A stretch of DNA of 24,916 nt from Irineochytrium annulatum (lineage: Eukaryota > Chytridiomycota > Chytridiomycetes > Chytridiales > Chytridiaceae), in NCBI GenBank assembly GCA_027600665.1, contig JADGJL010000329.1, forward strand, positions 1 to 24,916, written 5' to 3'. A model generated the notes under the pieces. That model was not told the origin of the DNA. It did no database searches and saw nothing but the letters and a program-made list of their open reading frames with translations. How positions within the stretch are numbered: the first letter of the stretch is position 1; every line of letters begins with the position of its first letter. Below are positions 1-10,748 of this stretch, piece by piece. The translations under genes and the position numbers were made by a program.

Positions 1-1531
1 TCCACATTCCCCTCCTCATACATCCACGCGTCGATCATCCTGTACACACTCGCGAACGCGCCCCCCCTCACCACAACGCTCGGCGTCCCACACGCCATAG
101 CCTCCGCCACCGTGAACCCAAACGTCTCGGAGGCGGACGCGCTCACAAACAAATCCGCCTTGCCGTAGTAGTGCGCAATCTCCCGCTCGTCCCTGATCAT
201 GCCCGCGAAGATCACGCGAGCGCGTGTCACCCCGTCGGGCTTCATGCCGCGGGCGTACGCGCCGAACGACGGGCGATCGGGGCTGGTATGGCTGTGGACG
301 TTACTATGGCCGACGACCTCGTCCGCGAGGGATTCAAGGAGCGGGCGTTGAGGGCCGTCGCCAACGACAACGAGGGTGGCGGTTTGGAGGGACGGGTGCG
401 CTAGGGCCGAAATAAGGAACTCGATGTCCTTCTCGGCGGCCAAACGGCCGACGTAGACCATGACGGGGTTGGAACCGGCGGCGTGGGAGAGGAGGGACTC
501 GGCGCGGGACATCGGGGTGGATGTGGAGGAGTGGCCCGAGACAGGGAGGAGTGATTCCGGGATGGGCAACGGGGCCGAGTTCGGGTTGTCGTCCTGAGGG
601 TTGTAGTTCTCCCTTTGGGGGATGAAAACGTCCGTGTTAAGTCCAGACTTCATATAGTGGATCTGCTTCGAGAACTTGAAGACGGGCCAGTCGGCCGTCT
701 TGGAGGGGATGCCGACCATGTCCGCGAACCAGACGAGGGGGAGGAAGTAGAGGGTGACGAAGATGGTCTCGATGAACATGAGGAGAAGCTGGTTGTCGCC
801 GAAGTATTTTGTTTTGTAGTACTCAAGGAGGACGTGGTAGCTGACGTAGATCTTCACCCCGCGAAGCTGAGAAACTCACGCATTAAATCTCCAATGTCAC
901 CAGACGTGCATCATTGCCACCCACCTTGAAGAGCGGCAAGAGGAAGACAAAGGCGAAGCACAGCGGGGAAACAACGTGAATGATGTCGTAAGGGACTTCT
1001 TGGAAGAAGTTCAAGAGCTGGAACACCAGCGACAGCGGAGGGAAGATGAAGGTCCTTTGTTCCATGTAGAACGCTGAAGATGCGGTTGTTTAGCGTCAAG
1101 AGGCTTAAGATCGACAAAACAAGTCAACCCACGGTTTGGAATACTAGGAACGACGATGTCAGCGTCGGTCCCGTAGCAGCTCGCCACGGTCACATCGTGG
1201 CCGTTCTCCCTGTAGCCCGCGGCCAAGTTTTTGCACCTGTTGGCGATCCCAGATACGAAAGGCTGGGCAACCGCAGATCTGAGTCAGCCGAGCAAGAGAA
1301 GAAGGACGGCAGGGAAGGGGGACTCACCGGCATGTATTCGGTCGCCATGAGGATGCGGAGAGGCTGGGTGGTGGGCCTGAAAGGAAGTCAAGATGTCAGA
1401 AGCCCGGCTAACGATGGCAACCCCACGATTGCGATGCAGGGCAAAATGATCACGCACCCAGCGACGACGGCGTCGTTCTTCGCATGCGAGGTGGCCTGAG
1501 CCTTCGTCGTCAAGTCCGTCGTCGTCGTCAT
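1..1531 (-). CDS. GT4-family glycosyltransferase, SQD2-like, C-terminus cut by window edge
   Basis: This is the N-terminal and central part of a GT-B glycosyltransferase that would transfer a sugar from a nucleotide-sugar donor. Five exons read cleanly: 1531-1458, 1376-1328, 1262-1133, 1073-925 and 866-1. Visible landmarks are PPFVSGIANRCKNL near the N-terminus (acceptor-side Rossmann fold), VGRLAAEKDIEFL in the linker to the donor domain, VVGDGP, and the donor-site block SASETFGFTVAEAMACGTPS, whose E...FG..EA pattern is the GT4 nucleotide-sugar signature. A hydrophobic stretch (LLLMFIETIFVTLYFLPLVW) in the last exon suggests membrane association. The order resembles plant and bacterial SQD2-type enzymes, but acceptor and product cannot be told from sequence. 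The start ATG at 1531 is the only one before the first donor site. Family is confident, substrate unknown. Confidence 0.88.
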
Positions 1532-1927
1532 GATGTGGCGAGCGAAGGATGGGGAGGCGGCGGATGGCTCAAAAACTACTTGTGCTCCCTTTCACCCGAG
1601 TTTCATCTCAACCACGCAGATTCGACTCAAATATCCAAACGGAGAAAAAACTTTCGTAAAAAATGGAAAACAGAGATATTATTATTCTCGCAAGTATACA
1701 GTGCGTATATGTAAGGACTCGGCTGCTCTCGCGGTCCGGCATACTCTTAACGAACAGAGCGCATGGATGGCCGCGCAGAGTAAGCCTTCAGTACCCTCAT
1801 CCCCATTTATCCGCGTTGTTGCACCACTCCACTCGCAGCCAGTCGTAGTCACTAGTCGGATCGCGTTCGCCATCGTTCAAGGCCACCTCGGAGTCGGTCC
1901 CACGTCCGGGCGCCATCACGGTGGGTG
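1532..1927. other. intergenic stretch between two minus-strand genes
   Basis: About 400 bp without a supported gene. It must hold the promoter of the glycosyltransferase (right of 1531) and the 3' end of the small mitochondrial-type gene. A purine-rich AT-richer patch lies around 1640-1690. On the minus strand a 39-codon ORF (1916-1797) contains the aromatic/acidic stretch SDYDWLRVEWCNNADKWG. It could be a missed terminal exon of the neighbouring gene or chance, and I found no splice pair that joins it convincingly. Confidence 0.5.
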
Positions 1928-2344
1928 TTAGAAGTCGTCCTCAAACTGGATTAGCCAGCCCTCGACAAGTGAGCCTCCGCGCCCGAGCCGCGCCACAATA
2001 TCCGCCACCGTTTCGCCCTCCACCTAGAACATCTCGATGAGGTTTTTTTTTTTTTTTCTCGACTGTCGTGCAACTCCGACCTTGGCAGCTTGTGTCCTCA
2101 AAGGCCGCATCTCCGACGCTATGCTCGCAAAGCCGGCCGTTTCTGCCGTGGATCCCACGGCGGCGGCCGAAGTGGCGAAGAACGCTTGCACGGCCGGCCC
2201 GTTCAAATTCAAAATGCGCGCGAATGCAGAGGATTGCGCGCCGTGAGACCCCGCGAGGGAGGCGGCTGTGCATTGCAACGAGGATGATCGCGTCGTAGCG
2301 ATAACGGGGCGTGGTAGCGCGATGATCCTCAGCCCTCGCATCAT
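1928..2344 (-). CDS. small protein with mitochondrial-type presequence, family unknown
   Basis: I do not recognise this protein. Two exons (2344-2081 and 2023-1928) joined over a 57-nt intron give about 119 residues. The N-terminus (MMRGLRIIALPRPVIATTRS) is rich in Arg, Ser, Thr and Ala and has no acidic residue, as expected of a mitochondrial targeting peptide. A long Ala/Ser/Gly stretch follows. The C-terminal 30 residues are acidic and aromatic and end GWLIQFEDDF. The splice is inferred: without it the frame meets TAG, which is exactly the acceptor TAG, and the reading frame continues in phase behind it. The intron carries a run of 15 A on the coding strand where a pyrimidine tract would be expected. 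Start ATG at 2344; it is divergent from IFT140 over 138 bp. Confidence 0.55.
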
Positions 2345-2482
2345 CCTCCGAAGGCTTGAAAGTGAAAAAAGCGAAATGAAACACCAGCAAAGACATCTAT
2401 CTGACTGTACGGAGTTTAAAGCGTATTTGACGACTATTCAAGAGGTCTCATTGCACTACCCAAGATCCTGCCGTGATCAACG
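2345..2482. promoter_or_regulatory. short divergent promoter region, small mitochondrial-type gene / IFT140
   Basis: Only 138 bp separate the two opposed start codons, so both promoters must lie here or overlap the genes. I looked for an RFX-type X-box (imperfect inverted GTTGCC), which controls many ciliary genes in animals, and saw none. No TATA box is evident. Confidence 0.45.
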
Positions 2483-5400
2483 ATGCATCGATTCACCTCG
2501 GTCGATTGCAAGCCCCGCAAGATTGCGTCCCATTCGGCCCAGCCGTGGTGGGCCGCGTTCGTGGGCGAGGGGACCGTCGACGTCTTCGCCGGGGAGAAGA
2601 CCGTCGCCGCCCGGGCCTCGTTCCATCGGGATGCGGCGCAGAGTCTCATATCATGGCATCCGACGCGGACTATACTGGCCATGAGCTGGTCCTCAGGCTT
2701 GGTGGGGCTTTGGTCGGATACGGACGCCCAGCTGAGGGAGGGGATCGTGCATCACAGCCCGATCACTTGCTTGGAGTGGAGCCCTGGCGGAACGCGCTTG
2801 ATCAGTGGGGATGAGGTCGGGGTCCCCTGCCACGTGCTTCTGCAAACCAAGCTCTAATTATGCTCGTAGGAGGGCGAAGTTGTGGTCTGGAAAGTCGATT
2901 CCCGGGGGAAAATGGCGTCCATCTGTCAATATCGGCTAAAGGGATCCCTCCGGTCATGCATCTTTAGGAAGTCTCCTGTGAAACTGGAGAATAAGTTCGG
3001 GGGCTCTTATGCATCACGAGTTCTTACGGTTCGCGCTCTAGGTCGAATCCGGACTGCCCATCTTTCTTCCTATGTAGTAGCGGCGGAAGGGTTTACCACG
3101 CGGACGATATGGGCCACTGCTCGGACGCCGGGATCACGTTGCCCTCAATCAGGACGTTGAGTCTATTCGAGACACAAATTCTGGCCTTCGTTACGGAGGA
3201 CCTCACGATCATTCAATACCAGTTGACTGAGGATGGCAAAATGACGATGGAGAACGAGGTCCGTTCTCGTAGGCCCTGAAGTGGGATGTTGACACTGGAC
3301 GTAGATGAAAATCAGCTCGGCAAACTCCGCAGCCGGTGCGCAGCTGGTTTGGATTGAAAATGGAGTTCTCGCTATTGCGTCTGGGACGTCGTCGGTGCGC
3401 TTAATTGACTGCGTGAACGAAGACAACGGGGAGATAACGTCTGGTTAGTCAGTGCTGTTGGATGCTAGCGTCCTAACAATGCCCGCAGGAAAAGACCGCT
3501 CGAACATCGTCTGCTTGTCATATAGTTCTCAAAAACGGATTCTGGCCGGTAACTGGCGCGCAGAAGTTCCGTCGTAATGTTAACTGATGTCAAGGTGGCT
3601 CGGAGTCTGGGTCGGTTTATCTGTGGAAGTGGACGAAGTCGGGGCCTGAAACGGATATTTCGGATTCCTGGCAGGTAAGAACTGGCAAGTTTAGTGGGAA
3701 ATAAAGCGATTTTATAGATTTGGACGTCGATTAACATTGGGTCACCCATCGAAAGCGTTCATTGGGGTGCGGATCATCACCTTGATTACTTACACCCCGC
3801 CTTGCATTAACAGATGATCTAACTAGGTGGCGACGCAATCATCGCCAAGACGAGCACGTCTGCGCACGTCATCTACGAGCAGACCATGTGCTGCGCCGTC
3901 CACAAGCAGACCTCGGTCCTTCAAACGGGCCCGTCCGTCCTGACGATCCAAAAGGAGGGCTCGGACTCGTTTGAGGTTGAGGTCAGCGAAAACGTCCAGT
4001 TCATCTCGCTGTTCGGGAGCGTCCTCGCAGCTTGCGACGGAAAAAACATCAACGTTTATGAGTTCTCCGACGGTGAGGCCATTTAAACTCTTTATGAATC
4101 CGGAACAAACAAAACCTTTAACGATGACATATCTCTTGCTTTAGACCTCACAAACGTGAAGCTCTTGTGCGTCATCAAATCCGAGTCCCTCCTCGCGTCG
4201 GTCGACAACCAAACGCTCATCGTGGCGGAGCACCAGAAGGTGGACTTTTATAATTTCAACGGCACCGTGAAGGGGAACGTCCAGATGGGCGTGTCGGACG
4301 GCCATGTGGGCGGACTCTCGACGGCTGGGAGTTTTCTATCTTTGGTTCGCCCCCCATTAGAGATCTTTACTATTCTAATCGCCCTTAAGTCAACGTCGAA
4401 GGGGTGCATCAAGGTGTATGACTTTTCAAGACGGGATCCGAAGCTGGTCGTCTCCACTTTTGCAAAGTAAGTCGCCCGATGCAGTTGTGGAACTTACTCG
4501 CCCGGTAGAATTCCCAACTCAAAGATACGATCGCAAAAGGTGAATGCGAACGGATCGCTCGTTTGTTACTTTTATCGGGAGACTCACACTGAAGGAGGTG
4601 AGAAATCTGGTCCGTCCTACAGCAAAATAACCACAATGGCAGACGGGACCAAGGGTCTATATGTTTACAGCGTCGAGCGGAACATCACTCACTTCTGCGA
4701 CTTTACGATTCTTGAGTCGACGGTGATCTACACGCTTTCGGCGGGTTTATGCCTAAATTTTTTATTTTATTTTTTTCAGCCTAAAAGCATATTTTGGGAT
4801 GCCCACGATCCCAGGATTCTTGTATGTGAAACCCCTACAGTTAACGTACGTGATTTATCTGAGGACATCGTACAAATGATTCTTTGCAGACCTATACATT
4901 CTTTGCCTCCGCTGAAGCCGGAATTCTCCTTCACGACAAATGCTTGAAAAGGTCTCACGACGACCGTCTCCTTGGGGTCTTTATGCCATCCATATATTTC
5001 CAGAAGGTATTCGGTCACATGAGAGCACCAGCGAACAATGAACTTATTTCGTAGACAAACAGCGGGTCTGCATGCGTTTACAAGGTCATCCCCTCGGACT
5101 TCGCGGAACTTGATGAGGCGAACGGGAGTCTGATTGCTGCCGTGACGGACTTTTGCTATCTCGTAGACACCGGCAACCTTGATGTTGCTTTCCGGGTAAG
5201 TATTTTCTCTATGAAAGATCACGAAAACTTACTCGTATCAGTCTTTGGAAAGGATTGAGAACGACCGCGTCTGGAAAAACCTCGCCAAAATATGTGTGAA
5301 GAAGGGACGGCTAGATGTAGCTGTTATATCATTAAGCAATATCGGCCATGCGACGGCCATCAACGCGTTGAGACGAGCCGGGCCCGAGGCGTCGCTCACC

Positions 5401-7726
5401 CAAACGACATCTATTATTGCTACATTCTTAGGAATGCACGAGGATATCGAAAATCTCTACCTAAAATCTGGCAGATATGATTTACTCAATATCTTTTACC
5501 AGGTGATTCATTCTGCGAATGAAGATATATTTGTGTTTAACATTGAGGCGCAGGATTGCGGGCTTTGGGATAAAGCCCTCGAGGTGGCAAGCAAATTCGA
5601 CCGAATCAACCTGCGGACGACGTACTTCAAGTTCGGCCGGTATTTGCTTGAAATCGGAGACAAAATCGGAGCCGCTGCAGCGTTTGAGAAATCGGGTTCG
5701 CATTGGTACGTTTTTGGCTCATCTAATCACGCTGACTTGCGCTCGAAGCATTGAGATTCCGCAGTCATTGGTAGATTCCGAGGCGGAGCTACGAGTTCTT
5801 GTGTCGATGTCAAATGATAAGGTACGCTAGTCTCTTGATATTATTGCTCACGTTGTTCAGCATCTGCGTCGGTGGTGGGGTCAATACGAAGAAAGCAGAG
5901 GCAACTTCGCAGATGCGTTGAAATTCTACAATGACGCCGACGACGTCCTATCGATGGTCCGTGTTCACTGCTTTTGTGGGAATCTGGGTCCGGCGCTCGA
6001 CCTCTCGCGGCGGTCGGAGAACCCGGCGGCGGCCTATTACATCGCGCGACAATATGAGAAGGACAACAAGATATCCGAGGCGATCGAGTTCTACACGCTC
6101 GCCAAGTGCTTCATACAGGCCATCAGGCTGGCGAAGACGTATAAATTGACCAACCAGCTGATAAACCTTGCGCTGCAGGGTCCTAAGAACTGCATGGTCG
6201 ATGTCGCAATGTTAGGAATAAAGTGCATCCTGACGCTGTACTTACATGCCTCTTTTTAGGTATTTTGAGAGCTCGGCGCAAAACCTCGACAAGGCTATTA
6301 CGTTATATCATCGCGCCGGACAGACTTCGAAAGCAATAGAAATGTGCTTTCAGACGAAGCAGTTTAGTATTCTCGAAGAGATTGGTGAGGATTTAAATCC
6401 GTTTCCGTTTAACCTGAACTTTTTTAGCCCAAAACCTCGGGCCCGACAGCGATCCCGCCCTCCTCTCTCGATGTGCAGCCTTCTTCAATGAGAATAAGCA
6501 GTACGAGAAGGCGGTGAAGCTTCTCGCGCATGCTAAGATGTATCAAGATGTAAATTTCCGACAACTAATATGAACTGGAAGATTGATAAAGCTTTTAGGC
6601 AGCGGCATTATGCCTGCAGAAAAACGTTACGTTGACGGAGGAAATCGCCGACGAGATCTCGGGCCCCGCAGAGGACTCGCACATCAATCAGACGCTCCTT
6701 CTTCAAGTCGCCGAGCTCTGTCTCTCACAGCGGTCATACCACTTGGCGTGCAAGAAGTTTGCACAGGGAGGGGACCGCATTAAGGCGATGAAGGCGCTGC
6801 TCAAGTCCGGCGACGTCGAGCGGATTATCTTCTTTGCCAGTAAGCGCATTTTGGACCCGACGCCAATTTGACTGTTGGATACACAGATGTATCCGGGCCA
6901 AAACAAAAGGAGATCTTTATTGTAGCTGCCAACTTCTTGCAAACGCTGGACTGGCGGAATAACCCTCAGGTTATGAAGGCGATTATTACGTTTTACACAA
7001 AGGTATTTAGCAAGATAGAGTAACAACATGGTCTTAATACGTTTTTAGTCAAAAGCGTATGAGTCGCTTGGCGGCTTCTATGAAGCGTGCTGTCAAGTAG
7101 AGATTGATGAATATCAGAACTACGACAAGGTTCCCTTCCTTATCACCGCGCGTAAAATTAACATTCGTTGCACAGGCACTAGCGGCGCTCCGGGAGGCCC
7201 TTAAATGCTTGACAAAGGCGAAGGACTCGGTTAATGTTCAGGCAAAGCAAAAGGCATTGGCGAACCGCATCGCGTTCACGGAAATGTTTGTAAACGCGAA
7301 GAGGCTCGCGCGCACGAACGCGGCTGAGATGTTTAAAATATGCGGTGCGCTGCTGGAGGAGGGGGACGCCGAGGTATTTTCGTGCACCTTTTTCCTCCGT
7401 ATGCTTATTGACTCGTTTGGCGGATAGCAAGCGATACGCGTCGGCGATATCTTCGCGTTGATGATCGAGTCCCACTACGCTAGCGGTGACCTTAAATCGG
7501 CGGAGCACGTGCTAGAGATGATGAAGATGCGCGTCTCCGCTGCAAATCTGGAGTACTACCTGGTAATGAGTGAAGATCGGATCCAAGGCGTGACGTCTAA
7601 AAATAAATATATTATTTTGTCTAGGATGCGGACGTTCTGAGGATTCTAGGAGGAAACCAGCAGCAGTTCCACTACGATCAGTCCGAGGTTCCCGAGGAGG
7701 AGTTCCACTTTGATGACAAAAAGTGA
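2483..7726 (+). CDS. IFT140: intraflagellar transport protein IFT140 (IFT-A complex)
   Basis: A core IFT-A subunit for retrograde transport and membrane-protein entry in the flagellum. My model has 27 exons and 1316 codons plus stop: 2483-2815, 2870-2970, 3042-3258, 3305-3443, 3489-3548, 3595-3674, 3718-3766, 3827-4072, 4145-4344, 4390-4466, 4509-4597, 4643-4722, 4780-4845, 4890-5006, 5055-5195, 5242-5502, 5554-5705, 5749-5821, 5861-6210, 6260-6384, 6428-6549, 6599-6839, 6887-7002, 7049-7129, 7176-7373, 7428-7562, 7625-7726. All phases agree. Residues 1 to about 640 form WD40 propellers ([28 protein letters not shown]). From about 665 on, TPR-like helices match animal IFT140 closely ([51 protein letters not shown]). 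It ends in an acidic tail ([10 protein letters not shown]). The exon 2 donor is the least certain junction (2971 or 2995). The protein is somewhat shorter than the human one, with nothing obvious missing. Confidence 0.96.
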
Positions 7727-7748
7727 ATGTTGGTGTTCCAGCCGGGTT

Positions 7749-8093
7749 TTACGGGAGATTCACCGTCGTGTGGCCCGCGGGGGCCTGCTTATGGTTTTTT
7801 AGCAGATACAGGCCCAGATACTCGCATGCATTAGACGGCCTTAGTGATAGAGAGACGTTATACTTAGTACATAGATCGTCTGAACAGTAAGCCAACCTTT
7901 CCCTCAGCAGGCATTTCAGACCCTCCACCAGAACGGGGACGACCGTTTGGTCCAGGTAGTTCCGGCCGGGCAGAGACTGGATCTGTGACTTCAATGCACC
8001 GTCATGCTCGGCGACGATCTCCTGCGGTTGTGGTCAGCATGGGGCTGTTGTTAAATGCCGCTGTACATCGTATGTGCTGGGCTTCTCCTCCAT
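7749..8093 (-). CDS. DPY-30 domain protein (COMPASS Sdc1/DPY30-like or axonemal)
   Basis: Three exons (8093-8067, 8021-7897, 7839-7749) encode 80 residues. Residues 29-67 form a DPY-30 motif: [20 protein letters not shown], then [16 protein letters not shown]. In known families this two-helix dimerisation unit docks an amphipathic helix, either of Ash2L/Bre2 in the histone H3K4 methyltransferase complex COMPASS or of AKAP-like partners in flagellar radial spokes. The protein is little more than the domain plus a nine-residue first exon (MEEKPSTYD), which fits a free Sdc1/DPY30 subunit. The genomic setting between two probable flagellar genes keeps the axonemal reading open. The second intron (57 nt) is a multiple of three without a stop; removing it restores a motif of normal length. 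The gene ends 22 bp from the IFT140 stop, tail to tail. Confidence 0.9.
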
Positions 8094-8236
8094 TGGTGCT
8101 TGATGTCAAAATTCCTTGGACCATTCGCTGAACCTCCACTGTTCCACCCACTCTGCTTAATCTACTTGCATGTGTTCTACTACGCTCTACTTTTACTTTT
8201 CGTGTTTACTATGGAATAACTAATACAACTAACCCC

Positions 8237-10580
8237 TTATTTATCCAAAAACGACCCTGCCTTAGCCGTGACCTGTATCCTCTCCCGCAGCTTCGGGTCG
8301 AACTTGACCTCGAACTCGACGCGGTCCCGCATGACGCGCTTCGAGTTTTGGGCGCGGAATTGCTCCATGTCCTGGTCGAACCTCTCGGCGATGTTGGCGT
8401 GGCCCTCCTTTTGGAATTTGTTATTAGAGAACGTCGTGTTCGTGATCGTGTGGCTGAAGGGCTGGTAAAGGTCCTTGACCATAGCTTGTTCGTTCGGCTG
8501 TGCGCGAGAATCAGGTAAGACGGGCGGAATGAGAAGTGGACATTGTATTTGACTTACGTCCTTCATCTGCTCGTATTCGGTCATAATCTGTTGCTGCGTT
8601 TTGTCCTTTGGCTTCTCCTCTATAAGCTCCTTTTCCTCGTGAAGAGCAGGTATGATATCATCCCTATAACATCATTGGAAATCACGCTCAGTGGAGGGGA
8701 GATAAAAGCTGCTGGCATTTACCTGTCATCGCCTCTAGTAGCCGGGAAAGCGGCAACACTGCTCCCGCGATGAATCGACCTCCTCCCCGAAAGCGTCCGA
8801 GGTTTCGTTTCGCTACATTCTAATGTTACCCCGCGTGTCTGCCTATTGAATTGCTTACCCTTCCTCATCGGAGCTGCCGGACTCTCCTGAGTCGTCGTCG
8901 GTAAGTATGGAGTCCTTCTCGACGGCCGCATGGATCTTGACAGTGTTCTTGCGCAGGTAGCGGACCTGCTCCCATGTGAGCTCGCGGTAGAAGGTGTCCG
9001 GTTTTCCCTTTTTTTTTTTGGTGAGTAGTCAGCATAAACTTCATGGAAATAGGTACACCAACCTCCAGCAGGTCAAAGAAGTTTCTGCCCATGTGGTCCT
9101 GGAGGGCGTCCGCGACGTAGTCAAAGTTGTGGACGAGGTACTACAATTCGAGCGTTAAAAGCATCAATAGCGTGAACAGCACATACCAATAGCGTGTTTG
9201 CGGCATAGCGTTGACTGTCCGGATGAGCCGTGTTCGCGATCGTGTTTAGCAATCCGCTCGTGATTTGAAGCTGTATCATCCTCTCTGCGAGCGTGTCGGA
9301 TGAGGCAGCCATCACGCTAAACTTATATGAGATTACAACGCAAAAGGGACTTCAAGGCTCACCCCAATAACTTAGCGGCGTAGGCTTGTTGAATGTAGGT
9401 CGCAAGCATTCCGTCCGTGACCTTCTCGTCAGCTTTCATGGCGGTGCTCCACTGGTTGGCATTTAACGTCTTGCCTTCATTCCCCTTCTGCCCGCGTCTT
9501 CGACGATCTTTGCAACATTATATTAGGCGGACAGTCGTATGTGGCGGACCCACCATCGGCAACTTCATCCCCTGCATCATCGTATGAGTTTTTTAACGTA
9601 GCGATTAGCTGGATGAGCACGTTGTCTTGAAGCGTAGGTCTGTATACGAGATCCCGAAGTATTTCGTAACCTTCGTATTGGATTTGAATGTGCGGGTTTT
9701 TCAGGAGACTTAACGTCGCGTCGACGACGGAGGTGTGGATTGTTTGAATTGATGGCTGTACATTTCGTTTTAGTTCAAAGTGCCTATATAATCTTATACA
9801 TACAAGCAGCATCCGTAGTGCCTGGCCCGCCATTTGTTGTGAGGTTGGGGATGGTGAGGACGAAGTGAGGAGGGATAGTAGGGATTTGTAAACTTGCATC
9901 AGGAATTTGGGATTGCCCTTAATGTCACGTTAAAGAATACCAACATGCAAGACCTTACGACTCCAAGCTGATACAGGAGATTGCGGCAATAATCCTGAGT
10001 GATCTCAGACCGAGACCGCGCAAGGCAATCGGCCACCGATCGGACACCGTAACTCTCACACAAGAACTCCTTATACTTCCTTCCTGCATTGGCCACATGA
10101 AGCAGAAGTCGCAGAGCCTCCGCTTTGTCCACCTCTTTGATTTGCGAAAGACCCAGAAGCTCTAACACCGTCAGAACGCCGCCCACTTCCAAGAATTCTG
10201 CTAAAAATCGATGACCGCTGGCCGCGGAAATGAAAATGGAAATGGCCTGAAGCTGCAGCGAGATGTTATAGCCGAGCAGATATCTTCTAAATGTTACCAA
10301 ACGTCCCAAAAAGGAACTACAGAAGAGAAATATTCCTCACGTCAACCGAAGCCATGTCGTAATCCGCGTCAGAAACAAGCTGGCGCCATTGCCAAACTCC
10401 CTCTCCAACTGAGGGCCCGTTTTCCCCTTGTTATTGTCCACGAATTCCTGCAGGATACGTTCTCGAATGGCTCTGTTTCCCTGAACAACGTCAATTTAAT
10501 AACGGGAAGGTTAACTAGTAGATTCTAACCCTATCCCAGGTTTTCCCAATCTGCACGAAAAGAGTGGATCCCGCGGTCAT
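8237..10580 (-). CDS. ARMH1: ARMH1-like armadillo-helical protein, candidate flagellar protein
   Basis: Twelve exons (10580-10530, 10480-10341, 10286-9959, 9917-9804, 9755-9554, 9507-9363, 9316-9187, 9140-9063, 9007-8859, 8812-8723, 8663-8558, 8497-8237) give 597 residues in consistent phase. The N-terminal two thirds are armadillo-type helices. I recognise blocks of the vertebrate protein ARMH1 (C1orf228): GASLFLTRITTWLRLT, FLEVGGVLTVLELLGL, NAGRKYKEFLCESYGVRSVA. The C-terminal part carries an acidic patch (DDDSGESGSSDEE) and a charged helical tail (FDQDMEQFRAQNSKRVMRDR), and is longer than I expect for the human protein. No enzyme motif is present, so a scaffold role is likely. Position beside IFT140 fits a flagellar protein, but that is inference. 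One acceptor (9008) follows a run of 11 A instead of pyrimidines. Four of its introns are exactly 46 nt. Confidence 0.85.
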
Positions 10581-10748
10581 GTTGGTGAACGAGGCAACCC
10601 GTGGGCTGTGTGAGGCTCCAGATGGGGCCACTCGAGGCAGACGTCAATTCTACCTTGACAGTCGATCTGTCGCTCCCAGCTCGACTGTTCGTGCTCGATA
10701 AGCGAGCCGTTCCCAATCTATTCAGTTTCCACGACCCCAGCAAGGACG
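10581..10748. promoter_or_regulatory. divergent promoter region, ARMH1-like / chitinase-like
   Basis: 168 bp between opposed start codons. No TATA box or other motif stood out. If the chitinase-like gene has a missed signal-peptide exon it would lie here or overlap the ARMH1-like 5' end; I searched by eye and found no convincing one. Confidence 0.4.

Noticed and set aside
1530..1931. 133-codon plus-strand reading frame
   Set aside because: It lies opposite an intergenic region, shows no protein-like composition or motifs, and conflicts with two minus-strand genes.
8268..8773. Plus-strand frames opposite the ARMH1-like C-terminus
   Set aside because: Antisense of a well-supported multi-exon gene.
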